Below, piece by piece: positions 25,270 through 35,313 of a stretch of 64,000 bases of DNA. Positions within the stretch are counted from its first letter, which is position 1, and every line of letters starts with the position of its first letter. A program made the position numbers and the translations under genes. The stretch is from contig CAVUCE010000021.1 in the NCBI GenBank assembly GCA_963739985.1, forward strand, positions 558,001 to 622,000. The letters run 5' to 3'. Origin of the DNA: CAVUCE01 sp963739985. GTDB lineage: Bacteria; Bacteroidota; Ignavibacteria; Ignavibacteriales; Ignavibacteriaceae. The notes beneath the pieces were generated by a model. That model did not search any database. It was not told where the DNA came from and saw only the letters and a list, made by a program, of their open reading frames with translations.

Positions 25270-27216
25270 TTGACCAAGAAAATTCAATTTATTTTTTTTG
25301 TTATCATTTTAATATTTTCAATTACTTCATCGGGAAATGCTTTTCGAAAAAAATCAGACTCGAAAAATCCGATCATTATTCAAAACAGTAAGAACGAATA
25401 TAATCTTGATAAACATATTTCAGTCCTGGTAGATAAAACCCGAAAACTGAATATTGAAGATGTCTCTTCCCCCAACTTTTCAAAAAAGTTTATTAAAATT
25501 AATACAGATTCTCCTAATTACGGATATGACAATTCTGTGTACTGGATAAGATTTAAGGTAATGGATGATCATAATGCTTCAAAAGGTATGAGTGAAAATT
25601 TCAATAATAGGTGGCTGCTTGTTAACAAATATCCCGGATTGGAAGATGTCCGGTTATTTTACCTGGATAATTCCGGTCGCAATTTTATTGAAAAAAAGGC
25701 CGGGTTAATTTCATTCACAAAACGTAGTACAATACATAATATAGAATTTATTTCCGAACTACCGATTCAAAATAATAAATTAAATACTTTTTACATAAGA
25801 ATCTCTACTCCGTCGCCGGTTATACTTTCATTCCGTATTGTGTCTATTCGCTTATTTTTTCACCGTCATTCGGTTAGATTATTTTTTAATGGAATCTTGT
25901 TCGGAATATTTTTACTGATAATTATTTATAACTCTTTCCTTTACTTTTCTATAAAAGAAAAGACCTATCTTTTTTATGTCCTTTATGTATTTGCGTGTGC
26001 TTCGTTTTTATTTATTTATGATGGGTACTACACAAAATTCATTGGAAGTATATTCACGCGCGATTATTATACGCTTCAAATGACAGCAGTTAGCAGCATA
26101 GGACTGTTTTGGCTTTTGCTTACAAGAGATTTCCTTCAAACAAAAAAATATTTGCCTTCGGTCTATAAGATATTAAACCGCCTTACAGTTGTTTATGTAA
26201 TAATTATTCTTCTATTATATTTCATCCCTTTGAATATTGCTGTTGCGATATTCTCAACTACAAATATTTTGTCATTTTTATTCGGGCTGGTGGCTTCAAT
26301 AATTATCCTCAAAAAGGGGTTAAAAATTTCTAAATTTTTTCTCCTCGCATTAAGCGGAACATTTATAGGGGCGTGTATTCTTTCAGCAAGAAACATTAAT
26401 ATATTACCCGATAATATTTGGACTGAAAATGCTTTTCAGCTTGGTCTTTTATGGGAAGCAATTATTTTATCGTATTCGCTCGGCTACCGTATGAGCAGCC
26501 TGGGAAAAAGAGTTGAAGAAAGGACATCAGAATTAATGCACCGCACCGAAGAGCTGAAGAATCTTTCGGCACATTTACAGAATGTACGTGAAGAAGAAAG
26601 GAAGTATGTGGCGGCAGAAATTCATGATGAATTCGGCGGCGCTTTGAGTTTACTAAAAATGGATTTGTTTAAATTAAATAAACAAAATACTGAACAGTCG
26701 GAGATTTTCAATCCGATTTTACAAAGGGTTGATAATACAATAAAAAAAGTTCAGCAGATATCCACTGAATTGCGGCCCGAAATATTAGATGATCTGGGGC
26801 TTGTTGATGCAATTGACTGGTATTGCGAAGAGTTCCAAAAGAAAACATCAATCATTTGCTCGTTAAATTTAAATGCTGCTGAAATAAATGTTGATAAAGA
26901 TTTATCACTGGATATCTTCCGAACTTTGCAAGAAAGTTTAACCAATGTCGTTCGTCACGCTAATGCTCGGCAGATAATTGTAAATTTTTCTCTAACTAAT
27001 GACAATATTGAGATGACTATTGTTGACGATGGAGACGGCATTTCCAATGAGCAAATTGCCGATACAAAATCTATCGGTTTGATTGGTATGCGTGAACGGC
27101 TTTATAAATGGAACGGAACTTTTAACATTTCCAGGAATGAAAAAAAGGGAACAACAGTTTATATTTCAGTTCCTCTATTAAACGGCGATGCATCAATTTC
27201 TCTAAATCAAAATTAA
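25270..27216 (+). CDS. 7TM-DISM sensor histidine kinase, NarL-partner type
   Basis: 648 residues; TTG is the only start that keeps the signal peptide (TKKIQFIFFVIILIFSITSSGNAF). A periplasmic beta domain of the 7TMR-DISMED2 type (DNSVYWIRFKV ... NRWLLVNKYPGLEDVRLFYLD) is followed by seven membrane helices (about 200-400, beginning FFNGILFGIFLLIIIYNSFLYF), a coiled coil (ERTSELMHRTEELKNLSAHL), an HisKA_3 box (AAEIHDEFGGALSLLKMDL, His452) and an HATPase domain (LQESLTNVVRHANA, DDGDGI, IGLIGMRERL). It should phosphorylate the adjacent response regulator, whose ATG lies one base after this stop. The signal is unknown; the family often senses carbohydrates or envelope ligands. Confidence 0.93.
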   Translation: MTKKIQFIFFVIILIFSITSSGNAFRKKSDSKNPIIIQNSKNEYNLDKHISVLVDKTRKLNIEDVSSPNFSKKFIKINTDSPNYGYDNSVYWIRFKVMDDHNASKGMSENFNNRWLLVNKYPGLEDVRLFYLDNSGRNFIEKKAGLISFTKRSTIHNIEFISELPIQNNKLNTFYIRISTPSPVILSFRIVSIRLFFHRHSVRLFFNGILFGIFLLIIIYNSFLYFSIKEKTYLFYVLYVFACASFLFIYDGYYTKFIGSIFTRDYYTLQMTAVSSIGLFWLLLTRDFLQTKKYLPSVYKILNRLTVVYVIIILLLYFIPLNIAVAIFSTTNILSFLFGLVASIIILKKGLKISKFFLLALSGTFIGACILSARNINILPDNIWTENAFQLGLLWEAIILSYSLGYRMSSLGKRVEERTSELMHRTEELKNLSAHLQNVREEERKYVAAEIHDEFGGALSLLKMDLFKLNKQNTEQSEIFNPILQRVDNTIKKVQQISTELRPEILDDLGLVDAIDWYCEEFQKKTSIICSLNLNAAEINVDKDLSLDIFRTLQESLTNVVRHANARQIIVNFSLTNDNIEMTIVDDGDGISNEQIADTKSIGLIGMRERLYKWNGTFNISRNEKKGTTVYISVPLLNGDASISLNQN

Positions 27217-27217
27217 T

Positions 27218-27847
27218 ATGAAAATAATTATCGCAGATGATCACGTAATGTTCCGCGAAGGAATTCGAGATATCCTTCTTAAAGCTTCTTTCATTTCGGA
27301 AGTTGATGAAGTTTCATCCGGTGAAGAATTGTTAGGGGAAATCCTCGAGAAGGAATTTGATTTAACTCTTTTAGATATTGGCTTACCCGGTAAACGTGGT
27401 CTGGAAGTTTTAAAAGAAATTAAATCTATGCGTGCCGATTTGCCGGTAATTATACTTAGTATGTATTCTGAAAAAAGATATGCCGTGAAGGCTTTAAAAG
27501 CAAACGCCTCTGGTTATGTTACGAAAGATGTCTCATCTGAGGAATTACTAAAAGCAATTCAAAAAGTTTCTGAAGGAAGAAAATATATTTCAGAAAATCT
27601 TGCCGAGGAAATAGCTGATTCGTTTCAAACAGAAGAATCTTCTTTACCGCACGAAAATCTTTCTGAAAGAGAGATGACGGTGCTTATAAAAATTGCCCGG
27701 GGCAAAAAAATAAAAGATATTGCAGATGAGCTTAATATCGGCAGCAGCTCGGTTAGTACTTACCGCACGCGGCTAATTGAAAAGCTTGACTTACATTCCA
27801 ATGCTGATATTATTCGATTTGCAATTGAAAATAAGCTGTTAGAATAA
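27218..27847 (+). CDS. NarL/LuxR-family response regulator
   Basis: 209 residues. The N-terminal receiver has acidic pocket ADDH (Asp7, Asp8), phospho-acceptor Asp53 in LLDIGLPG, and the ILSMY and YVTKD signature positions. The C-terminal LuxR helix-turn-helix reads LSEREMTVLIKIARGKKIKDIADELNIGSSSVSTYRTRL in pieces. It is co-transcribed with the kinase at 25270. Eighty bases after its stop lies a perfect 22-bp palindrome, repeated before a similar downstream module. That palindrome is the best candidate for its binding site. Confidence 0.95.
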   Translation: MKIIIADDHVMFREGIRDILLKASFISEVDEVSSGEELLGEILEKEFDLTLLDIGLPGKRGLEVLKEIKSMRADLPVIILSMYSEKRYAVKALKANASGYVTKDVSSEELLKAIQKVSEGRKYISENLAEEIADSFQTEESSLPHENLSEREMTVLIKIARGKKIKDIADELNIGSSSVSTYRTRLIEKLDLHSNADIIRFAIENKLLE

Positions 27848-27927
27848 TTCGATAAATATTATTTCACTGCTAGTTTTTATTCTGAAAAAGCAAATCCCAT
27901 CAAACTTATAACCTCCGAGAAAATTAT

Positions 27928-27949
27928 TTTGTCGGATTAATCCGACAAA
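27928..27949. promoter_or_regulatory. 22-bp perfect palindrome, copy 1 (likely operator)
   Basis: T + TTGTCGGATTAATCCGACAA + A is its own reverse complement. It ends 59 bases before the ATG of the broken receiver gene at 28008. Copy 2 at 32609-32630 is identical and has the same spacing, which argues for selection on the site. A regulator site is more likely than a terminator, since it lies at promoter distance. Confidence 0.7.
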
Positions 27950-28007
27950 ACTTTTCCGAAAAACTCTACATAAAATTTACATTCATTTTTAGAACTTGTC
28001 TTCTGTT

Positions 28008-28376
28008 ATGCATAAATGTTTAATAATAGAAGATCAGGAACCAATACGTAAAAAAATTGTCCGAAACTATTTCGTTAATACCTAAACTTACAGATAATTG
28101 CCGAAACTGAAAGCGGGAAAGAAGCAATTACGTTAATCAACGAATTAAATCCTGATGTTATTATTCTGGATATAAGATTAAAAGATATAAACGGAATTGA
28201 AGTATTATCCGAAATGAAAAAGAAGAACATGAATATTCCGGTAATTGTATTTACTCAATTTGAAAACAAAAGGTATGAAGAAAGATGTAAAAACGCTTGG
28301 CGCATCTTATTACCTGTTAAAAAAAGATGGATTGGAACAGTTAAAAGATGTTCTGAACATGATTCTATATAATTAA
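28008..28376 (+). pseudogene. Stand-alone receiver gene, frameshifted copy
   Basis: Homologue of the intact gene at 32689-33066. It starts MHKCLIIEDQE, loses the frame near codon 25-28 (stop after YFVN), and later pieces appear in other frames: INELNPDVIILDIRLKDING, then a second shift near KRYEERCKN before LLKKDGLEQLKDVLNMILY. The upstream palindrome and spacing are kept. The product would be a CheY-like single domain. It is inactive here unless both shifts are sequence errors. Confidence 0.85.
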
Positions 28377-28383
28377 AAATATA

Positions 28384-30050
28384 ATGAAAAAAATTTATAT
28401 CTACTCTGCTATTAGCGGCATTCTTTTGGGAATTTCAATGAACACCATTTCAGGAATTCCGCTTTCTCCTTTAGCGTGGTTTTGCCTTGTCCCTTTTATA
28501 CTTGCACTAAAATCCGTTAACAATTTTCGTCAAGTATATTCTGGCGGTTTTTATATTTTGTTTTTTGTTTCTGCTGGTTTCCATGTTCTCATTTATACAT
28601 GGTTATTTTATCGGCGGAGCTTTGCTTATAGCTATTGGAGCGTTGCAGCTTGCTGTCCCGTTTTTCTCTCTTTATTTTTTTCAAAACAAACTTGGCTGGC
28701 GAAAAGCAATTTTAGTACTTCCATTATTGCTTCCGTTTTGGGAATGGTTTTTCTTTGAATCGAAATTTTCAATGCCAATATTTGCGATATATATTTCACA
28801 GGCACCATTTAACTGGCTGATTCAATTTGTTGATTTGTTCGGGTATTATTCAATTTCATTTTGGTTGCTTCTACTAAATGTGCTTATCGCTCTTTCAATA
28901 GATGATTGGCAAATATTAGTGAAAAAAATTATCGGGTAAAAAGAAACACAAGTCTGATAATATAAAAGATAAATATGCAGTTCCTTTTTTGATTAAACGC
29001 TTTTCATTAATTATTGCTTTGATGTTTATTCCTCCGCTTCTTTATTCATTTTATTCGCAGGCAACAATACCCGCAAAACTTGGCGGGGAAGTGACGGTAA
29101 GCCTGGTGCAGTCAAACAATCCGCCGCCAAAAAAATATGATAATCCAACTCTTGAAAAAAGCATGGCGAAATATGTTGAGATGACGGATTCATTACTTAA
29201 ATCAACAAATACAGATCTGGTTATTTGGCCGGAAGCCGCAGTCGAGTTTTATATTCGATCAAATAAACAGATTAGAGATTATTTATTCGGCAAGGTATTG
29301 AATTGGAATACACCGCTGCTGACAGGAACTCTTGATGCCGATAAGTTCAATGACTCAACAAAGATTCCTCCGTTGCAAAAATATTTACACAGGAATTATA
29401 AAATATATAACTCCGCGGTTATGGTTACCCCGCAGCTTGCGTGGAAGTATGTAAAAGAAAATATAAATATATCCGGCTTAAAAATTTACCGTAAACAAAA
29501 CCTGATGCCGTTTACGGAATATGTTCCATATTCGGATATTTTTCCGATTCTATCAAATTTAACTCTTGATCTGGGAGACGGTGCAAACTTCAGCGCGGGT
29601 AAAGGTCCGAAGTCTCTTCTTTTTGCCTCGCATAACAATAAACTAATTCATGTTTGCCCGATAATTTGCTGGGACCTGTTTTATCCTTATCCGGTAATAG
29701 AGGCATCCGGGGAGGGAGAAAATTTTATTGCCGCTCTTACAAATGAAAGCAGGCTGGGTAATTCTCTAACTACCACCGTACATGAAGTAGAAGGGTACAC
29801 AAGAATTCGCAGTATTGAATCAAGACGCTCTATAGCGGAGTGTTCAACAACAGGGTATACATTCTTTTGCGATCCGTTAGGGAATGTTTATGGAAAAGTG
29901 CCCTGGTGGAGTAAACAGGTTGCAACTGCTAATGTAAGGCTCTCTTCTATCACTACCTTCTATGATAGGTATCCCGGGTATTTTCCCAAGGGCTGTTTGA
30001 TTCTAATTGCAATAATATTCGTTACGACACTAAGAAAGAGACGCAAATAA
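28384..30050 (+). pseudogene. lnt: Apolipoprotein N-acyltransferase, two frameshifts
   Basis: Three consecutive frames form one Lnt of about 555 residues. The first (from 28384) holds the N-terminal membrane helices (LLGISMNTISGIPLSPLAW), the second continues them (PFFSLYFFQNKLGWRKA, IYISQAPFNWLIQFVDLFG), and the third is the nitrilase-like domain: VIWPEAAVEF (Glu), YRKQNLMPFTEYVPYS (Lys) and VCPIICWDLFYP (nucleophile Cys). The breaks fall in a T6 run near 28560 and an A7 run near 28925. Removing one base in each gives a continuous protein. Lnt adds the third acyl chain to lipoproteins in the inner membrane. Homopolymer position suggests sequence error, though the gene also sits inside a decayed module. 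Confidence 0.85.
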
Positions 30051-30074
30051 ATTATTGTTTACAAGACTTAAATG

Positions 30075-30110
30075 ATATGATTTTATACAACAAAAATATG
30101 AGGTAAAAAA
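30075..30110 (+). repeat. Second copy of the receiver gene's 3' end
   Basis: The bases before the SBBP gene (TTATACAACAAAAATATGAG region) match the last ~36 bases of the intact receiver at 33034-33070, including the ATGAGGTAAAAAA junction. The broken receiver at 28008 has its own 3' end before lnt, so this junction occurs twice around lnt. Confidence 0.6.
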
Positions 30111-32156
30111 ATGGAAAAAAAGTCCAACATTAATAATGTATTTTTAGCAGCAGTTGTTTTCCTTATTCTAATCGGTCAAACAAATTTGTTTGCCATGGTC
30201 AATGTGTGCAAGAGCCACATTGCGGCGACTAACAGGGCACAGGTAAAGATAGTAAGCGGAGCTTACTATTACTCACATTACAAAGCCGAAAGAGCTAAAC
30301 AATCCGGCATTGTTGAACCTGGATAACCGTTCAACTAATTCGGCAGCATTGTACAAAACGGCTGTTCAAAATAGCGATTCCAAAACAGCCGGTATTTCAG
30401 GAGCACTATTCACTTCGGCTTTTCCGATTAGCGGTTCTAAAATCGTACAGATTGGCGGTACTGCAGTTGACTCCAACGGCAATCGTTATGTAACAGGCGG
30501 TTATACCGGTACTATAAATTTTGGCGGAACGACTATAACAAGCAGTAAAGGGTATGATTATTTTATTGCAAAATATGACAAAGACGGCAACCCTCTCTGG
30601 ATCAGGACTGCACGCGGAGACACATCTATTTCCGATACCCTGGCTATTGAAGGCGGCATTGCATTAGCCGTGGACAAAGCCGGCGATTGTTATGTCGGCG
30701 GAACATTTGTCAAAACAATGTCATTTTTAGACGGCGGTGGAAATTCGGTTTCAACATTAACCGACGGAAGAAATGACAATAAAATTAATTTTGAGATGTT
30801 CGTTGCAAAATATAATTCGTCCGGTAAAATTCTATGGACCCAGGGCGGAAACAGCGGCAGTGAAGGTGGAATTGATACTCTTGGTATCGGCTTAAACAGC
30901 GTGAACTCCATTATTATTGACCAGGGCTATCCTTACATCGGAGGAAGATTTTCAGGTACAAATTTCCTTGGCAAGACTGAAAAGACTAATGGAAAAGGCG
31001 ATTTTTTTGTTGCAACTTTAGATAAGGACACCGGTATTCCTGATTGGGTGTCTATCGGAGGCACTCCGGATAACGATGTGGTTTTATCTATGTCTGCTGA
31101 TTCGCTTGGCTACATAAATGTGCTGGGAGTAATAGGAAAAGGTAAAGTTAACCTGCCCGATACATCACTTACATATAATAACGACTATTCCACTTCAAGA
31201 TACTTTTGTTATGAGTTACGATGTTAACGGGCAGTGGTATTTTATTAGTTTCATCGGCGGCGGCGAGGATATTGTTGGTAACGGCGCAGCAACCGATACA
31301 TTAGGAAATATTTATGTTACGGGGCATTTTCACGGCACAGCCAGCTTTGTGGGCTCTAATTTAACATTAACTGCTAAAGGACGATATGGTGATGGTTACA
31401 TCGTTAAATATGATCTGAACGGAAATGCTTTATGGGCAAGACAATTCGGAGAAGTAGCATTTGCGAAGGGAAACCGGGTTGTGGTTGATGCAAAAGGCAA
31501 TAGTTATGTAGTAGGTGTTTTTTCAGATACAGCGAATTTTGGTTCTGAGAGCAATCATCCGGTTACTTTGATTTCCGACGGACTGACTGATATGTTTGTC
31601 AGCAAGTATGATTCAGCAGGCAACTTTCTTGGGGTAAAACAAATAAAAGGAAGCGGTACGGAGGGTTTGGATCTTATAGCTAGTACTAAGGTCCCGGTCC
31701 AATCAAATCCCGTACAAGCATTATACAGTAATAATAACGGCGGTCAAGTATTTATAAGCGGTGATTATAACACCAACCTTTCCCTGGGAAGCTATACATT
31801 AAACGCAGGGCAAAACGATCGAAACGGATTTGTTGCATCCTTAGATGTTTCAAATGTTCTACCGGGATTGCAAAAAACAATTCTGAAGTAATAAAGAACT
31901 ATTCACTTTTACAAAATTATCCGAATCCTTTCAATCCAACAACTACAATTAGCTATATTTTACCGGCACAATCCAATGTAGTACTAAATGTTTATAATTT
32001 ACTCGGACAAAAAGTATCAACTCTTGTAAATGGTCAAAACTCGGCAGGGGAACATTCCGTACATTTTGATGCTAGTAATCTGGCAAGCGGAGTTTATGTC
32101 TACAAAATACAGGCCGGAAAGTATAGTGCTGTTAAAAAATTAATGCTATTAAAATA
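30111..32156 (+). pseudogene. SBBP beta-propeller T9SS protein, decayed copy
   Basis: Four pieces in different frames (30111-30326, 30310-31227, 31211-31891, about 31890-32156) restore one secreted protein: signal peptide (VFLAAVVFLILIGQTNLFA), SBBP repeats such as VDSNGNRYVTGGYTGTINFG and DKDGNPLWIRTARGD, and a T9SS sorting domain (NYPNPFNPTTTISY ... KKLMLLK). The propeller body is almost identical to 33071-34830. Shifts lie near 30290 (extra A in AGCGGAGC), near 31200 (TCAAGATAC against TCTGATAC) and near 31870. The sorting domain differs from that of the other copy. Confidence 0.9.
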
Positions 32157-32174
32157 ATTCTAACTCATAGTATC

Positions 32175-32207
32175 AGATTCCCGAAATCACGAAGATTTCG
32201 GGAATCT
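32175..32207 (+). terminator. Hairpin after the SBBP pseudogene
   Basis: AGATTCCCGAAATC and GATTTCGGGAATCT form a perfect 14-bp stem around ACGAA, then TTTAATG. It lies 18 bases after the stop codon. Confidence 0.75.
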
Positions 32208-32235
32208 TTAATGAAAATTAGTGTGCATGTTAGTC

Positions 32236-32288
32236 TGAGCGGAGTCGAAGACTGAATATGGGTTAAATTCATGGTTCGACTCCGCTCA
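32236..32288. repeat. Extragenic inverted repeat
   Basis: TGAGCGGAGTCGAA and TTCGACTCCGCTCA are perfect 14-bp inverted arms about 25 bases apart. Similar GAGCGGAGTCGAA palindromes occur as dispersed extragenic repeats in Bacteroidota-type genomes (from memory of such genomes). No coding sequence. Confidence 0.65.
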
Positions 32289-32365
32289 CCATGAAAATAA
32301 AATAGATTTTAATACAGTCTCTTTAGGCGACGGACTAAGTAAGGAAAAATATTTCCCGGTTCTAT

Positions 32366-32484
32366 TGTCATTTCGAATTCCCTATGTTTTTCGGGAGTGA
32401 GAAATCTTGTTAGTAGTCTACTAACAAAAACTATTTTAAAGATATCTCCTCATCCGTCGGCTGACGGATTTGTTGATATGACAA
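32366..32484. repeat. MITE-like extragenic element
   Basis: About 119 bp bounded by TGTCATTTCGA and TTGATATGACA, imperfect inverted ends. Inside are a GAGTGAGAAATCTT motif, the near-palindrome GTTAGTAG-T-CTACTAAC, and the hairpin ATCCGTC-GGCT-GACGGAT. A related element with the same TGTCATTTCGA and GAGTGAGAA parts lies inverted at 38568-38620. There is no open frame, so it would need a transposase from elsewhere. Confidence 0.55.
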
Positions 32485-32608
32485 TACATCAAAAAGTCTT
32501 TATGTCCTTCGAGCTATATTATAAATGCTGTTTTACTCAACAGGTAGTCCTTACGTTTTTTATGTGAAATTCAAATCCTCCCAAATTACTGCCGGTTTCA
32601 GAAGGTCC

Positions 32609-32630
32609 TTTGTCGGATTAATCCGACAAA
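32609..32630. promoter_or_regulatory. 22-bp perfect palindrome, copy 2 (likely operator)
   Basis: Identical to 27928-27949 and again 59 bases before the receiver ATG (32689). The sequence between palindrome and ATG is also similar (ACTCTACATA, TTCATTTT, AGAACTT), so the whole promoter is duplicated. Confidence 0.7.
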
Positions 32631-32688
32631 ACTTTTCTAAAAAACTCTACATACAATTTCCATTCATTTTAAGAACTTCTCTTTTGTT

Positions 32689-33066
32689 ATGCATAAATGT
32701 TTAATAATAGAAGATCAGGAACTGGTCCGCAAAAAAATTGCCGAAACCATTTCATTAATACCGGAAGTCAGTATAGCTGCCGAATCCGAAAGCGGTAAAG
32801 AAGCAATGTCGCTGATTAACGAACTACAACCCGATATTATTATTCTTGATATAAGATTGAAAGATATAAACGGAATTGAAGTTTTATCCGAAATGAAAAA
32901 AAAGAATATAAATATTCCGGTAATTGTATTTACTCAATTTGAAAATAAAAGATATAAAGATAGATGCAGATCGCTTGGTGCATCCTATTATCTCTTAAAA
33001 AAAGATGGATTGGAACAGTTAAAAGATGTTCTGAACATGATTCTATACAATTTAAATATGAGGTAA
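32689..33066 (+). CDS. Stand-alone receiver (CheY-like) protein
   Basis: 125 residues, only a receiver domain: acidic pair Glu8-Asp9 in LIIEDQE, phospho-acceptor Asp54 in IILDIRLKDING, Thr in VFTQFE and Lys in LLKKDG. There is no output domain, so it would act by binding a partner or as a phosphate sink. It is followed four bases later by the SBBP T9SS gene, and the pair shares the palindrome-bearing promoter. The frameshifted copy is at 28008. A receiver in one operon with a secreted propeller protein is unusual; it may tune the kinase/NarL pair upstream. Confidence 0.9.
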   Translation: MHKCLIIEDQELVRKKIAETISLIPEVSIAAESESGKEAMSLINELQPDIIILDIRLKDINGIEVLSEMKKKNINIPVIVFTQFENKRYKDRCRSLGASYYLLKKDGLEQLKDVLNMILYNLNMR

Positions 33067-33070
33067 AAAA

Positions 33071-35123
33071 ATGAAAAAACGATCTAACACTGATAATGTA
33101 TTTTTAGCCGCAGTTGTTTTCCTTATTCTAATTGGACAAACAAATTTGTTTGCCATGGTCAATTTTTGCACAGAGCCAGATTGTTCCACAAGTGGGAGTA
33201 GCATTGGCTCAAAGATAGTAAGCGGGCTTACTATTACTCACATTACAAAACCAAAAGAGCTAGACAATCCTGCATTGTTGAACCTGGATAACCGTTCAAC
33301 TAATTCGGTAGCATTATACAAAACGGCTGTTCAAAATATCGATTCCAAAACAGCCGGTATTTCAGGAGCCCAATTCACTTCGGCTTTTCCGATTAGCGGT
33401 TCTAAAATCATACAGATTGGTGGTACTGCAGTTGACTCCAGTGACAATCGTTATGTAACCGGCGGTTATACCGGTACTATAAATTTTGGCGGTACATCTA
33501 TAACAAGCAGTAAAGGGTATGATTATTTTATTGCAAAATATGACAAAGACGGCAACCCTCTCTGGATCAGGACTGCACGCGGAGACACATCTATTTCCGA
33601 TACCCTTGCTATTGAAGGCGGCATTGCATTAGCCGTGGACAAAGCCGGCGATTGTTATGTCGGTGGAACATTTGTCAAAACAATGTCATTTTTAGACGGT
33701 GGTGGAAATTCGGTTTCAACATTAACCGACGGAAGAAATGACAATAAAATTAATTTTGAGATGTTCGTAGCAAAATATAATTCGTCCGGTAAAATTCTAT
33801 GGACCCAGGGCGGAAACAGCGGCAGTGAAGGTGGAATAGACACTCTCGGTATCGGATTAAACAGTGTAAACTCCATTGTTATGGACCAGGGCTATCCTTA
33901 CATCGGAGGAAGATTTTCAGGTACAAATTTTCTAGGCATGTCTAAAAAGACCAATGGAAAAGGCGATTTTTTTGTTGCAACATTAGACAAGGATACAGGT
34001 ATTCCTGATTGGGTTTCTATCGGAGGCACTCCGGATAACGATGTGGTTTTATCTATGTCTGTTGATTCACTTGGCTACGTAAATGTGCTGGGAGTAATAG
34101 GGAAAGGTGTAGTTAACCTGCCCGATACATCAATTACATACAATAACGACTATTCCACATCTGATACCTTTGTTATGGATTACGATGTTAACGGGAATTG
34201 GTATTTTATTAGTTTCATCGGCGGCGGCGAGGATATTGTCGGTAACGGCGCAGCAACCGATACATTAGGAAATATTTATGTTACGGGGCATTTTCACGGC
34301 ACAGCCAGCTTTGTGGGCTCTAGTTTAACATTAACTGCTAAAGGACGATATGGTGACGGTTACATCGTTAAATATGATCTGAACGGAAATGCTTTATGGG
34401 CAAGACAATTCGGAGAAGTAGCATTTGCGAAAGGAAACCGGGTTGTGGTTGATGCAAAAGGCAATAGTTATGTAGTAGGTGTTTTTTCAGATACAGCGAA
34501 TTTTGGTTCTGAGAGCAATCATCCGGTTACTTTGATTTCCGACGGACTGACTGATATGTTTGTCAGCAAGTATGATTCAGCAGGCAACTTTCTTTGGGTA
34601 AAACAAATAAAAGGAAGCGGTACGGAAGGTTTGGATCTTATAGCTAGTACTAAGGTCCCGGTCCAATCAAATCCCGTACAAGCATTATACAGTAAAAATA
34701 ACGGCGGTCAAGTATTTATAAGCGGTGATTATAACACCAACCTTTCCCTGGGAAGTTATACATTAAACGCAGGGCAAAACGATCGAAACGGATTTGTTGC
34801 AACCTTAGATGTTTCAAATACGGCAACAAACGTTACGGATAGCAAACCCGGTTTAGTGAATAACTACTCGCTTTTCCAGAACTATCCGAATCCGTTTAAC
34901 CCGATCAACAAAAATTGATTTTAATTTGCCTGCTTCGGGAAATGCAAAGATTACTGTTTTCAACCAGATAGGGCAGCAAGTTATGTTATTGGCGGATGGT
35001 ACTTATTCTGCAGGAAAGCATGAGCTAACTTTTAGCGGCTCTAATCTTGCAAGCGGAGTTTACTATTACAGGATAGAAACAGGAACATTTTCGCAGACAA
35101 AGAAGATGATACTGTTAAAATGA
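33071..35123 (+). CDS. SBBP beta-propeller T9SS-secreted protein (one frameshift)
   Basis: Start after GAGGTAAAAAA. Signal peptide, then SBBP repeats (ITSSKGYDYFIAKYDKDGN, GGNSVSTLTDGRND, GRYGDGYIVKYDLNGNALW, SDGLTDMFVSKYDSAGN) through about residue 590. The frame ends early at 34918 (NYPNPFNPINKN), but one extra base near 34904 explains this: the next frame continues STKIDFNLPASGNAKITVFN and ends KKMILLK at 35123, a normal T9SS sorting domain. The product would be about 684 residues, secreted, with a propeller that could bind a ligand or surface. The propeller is nearly identical to the decayed copy 30111-32156, while the sorting domains differ. Confidence 0.85.
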
Positions 35124-35313
35124 TCAGTAGGTAAATGCATTTAGTTACAATTATGCAATAGAAAATTTTCATAGCTCAGATTTCAAAATCTGAGTTTAAA
35201 TTAAAAATAAAGCAATTGCGGTACCGAGAGATTGGAATAAGAAATGGTTTTCCAATCTAATGCATAGTTTATGTTTATTAATGTTTAATGATTGCTGAAG
35301 GAGGTAAATAAGT

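Noticed and set aside
32175..32484. CRISPR-like repeats between the two propeller genes
   Set aside because: The repeats are isolated hairpins and a MITE-like element; there is no regular repeat-spacer array.
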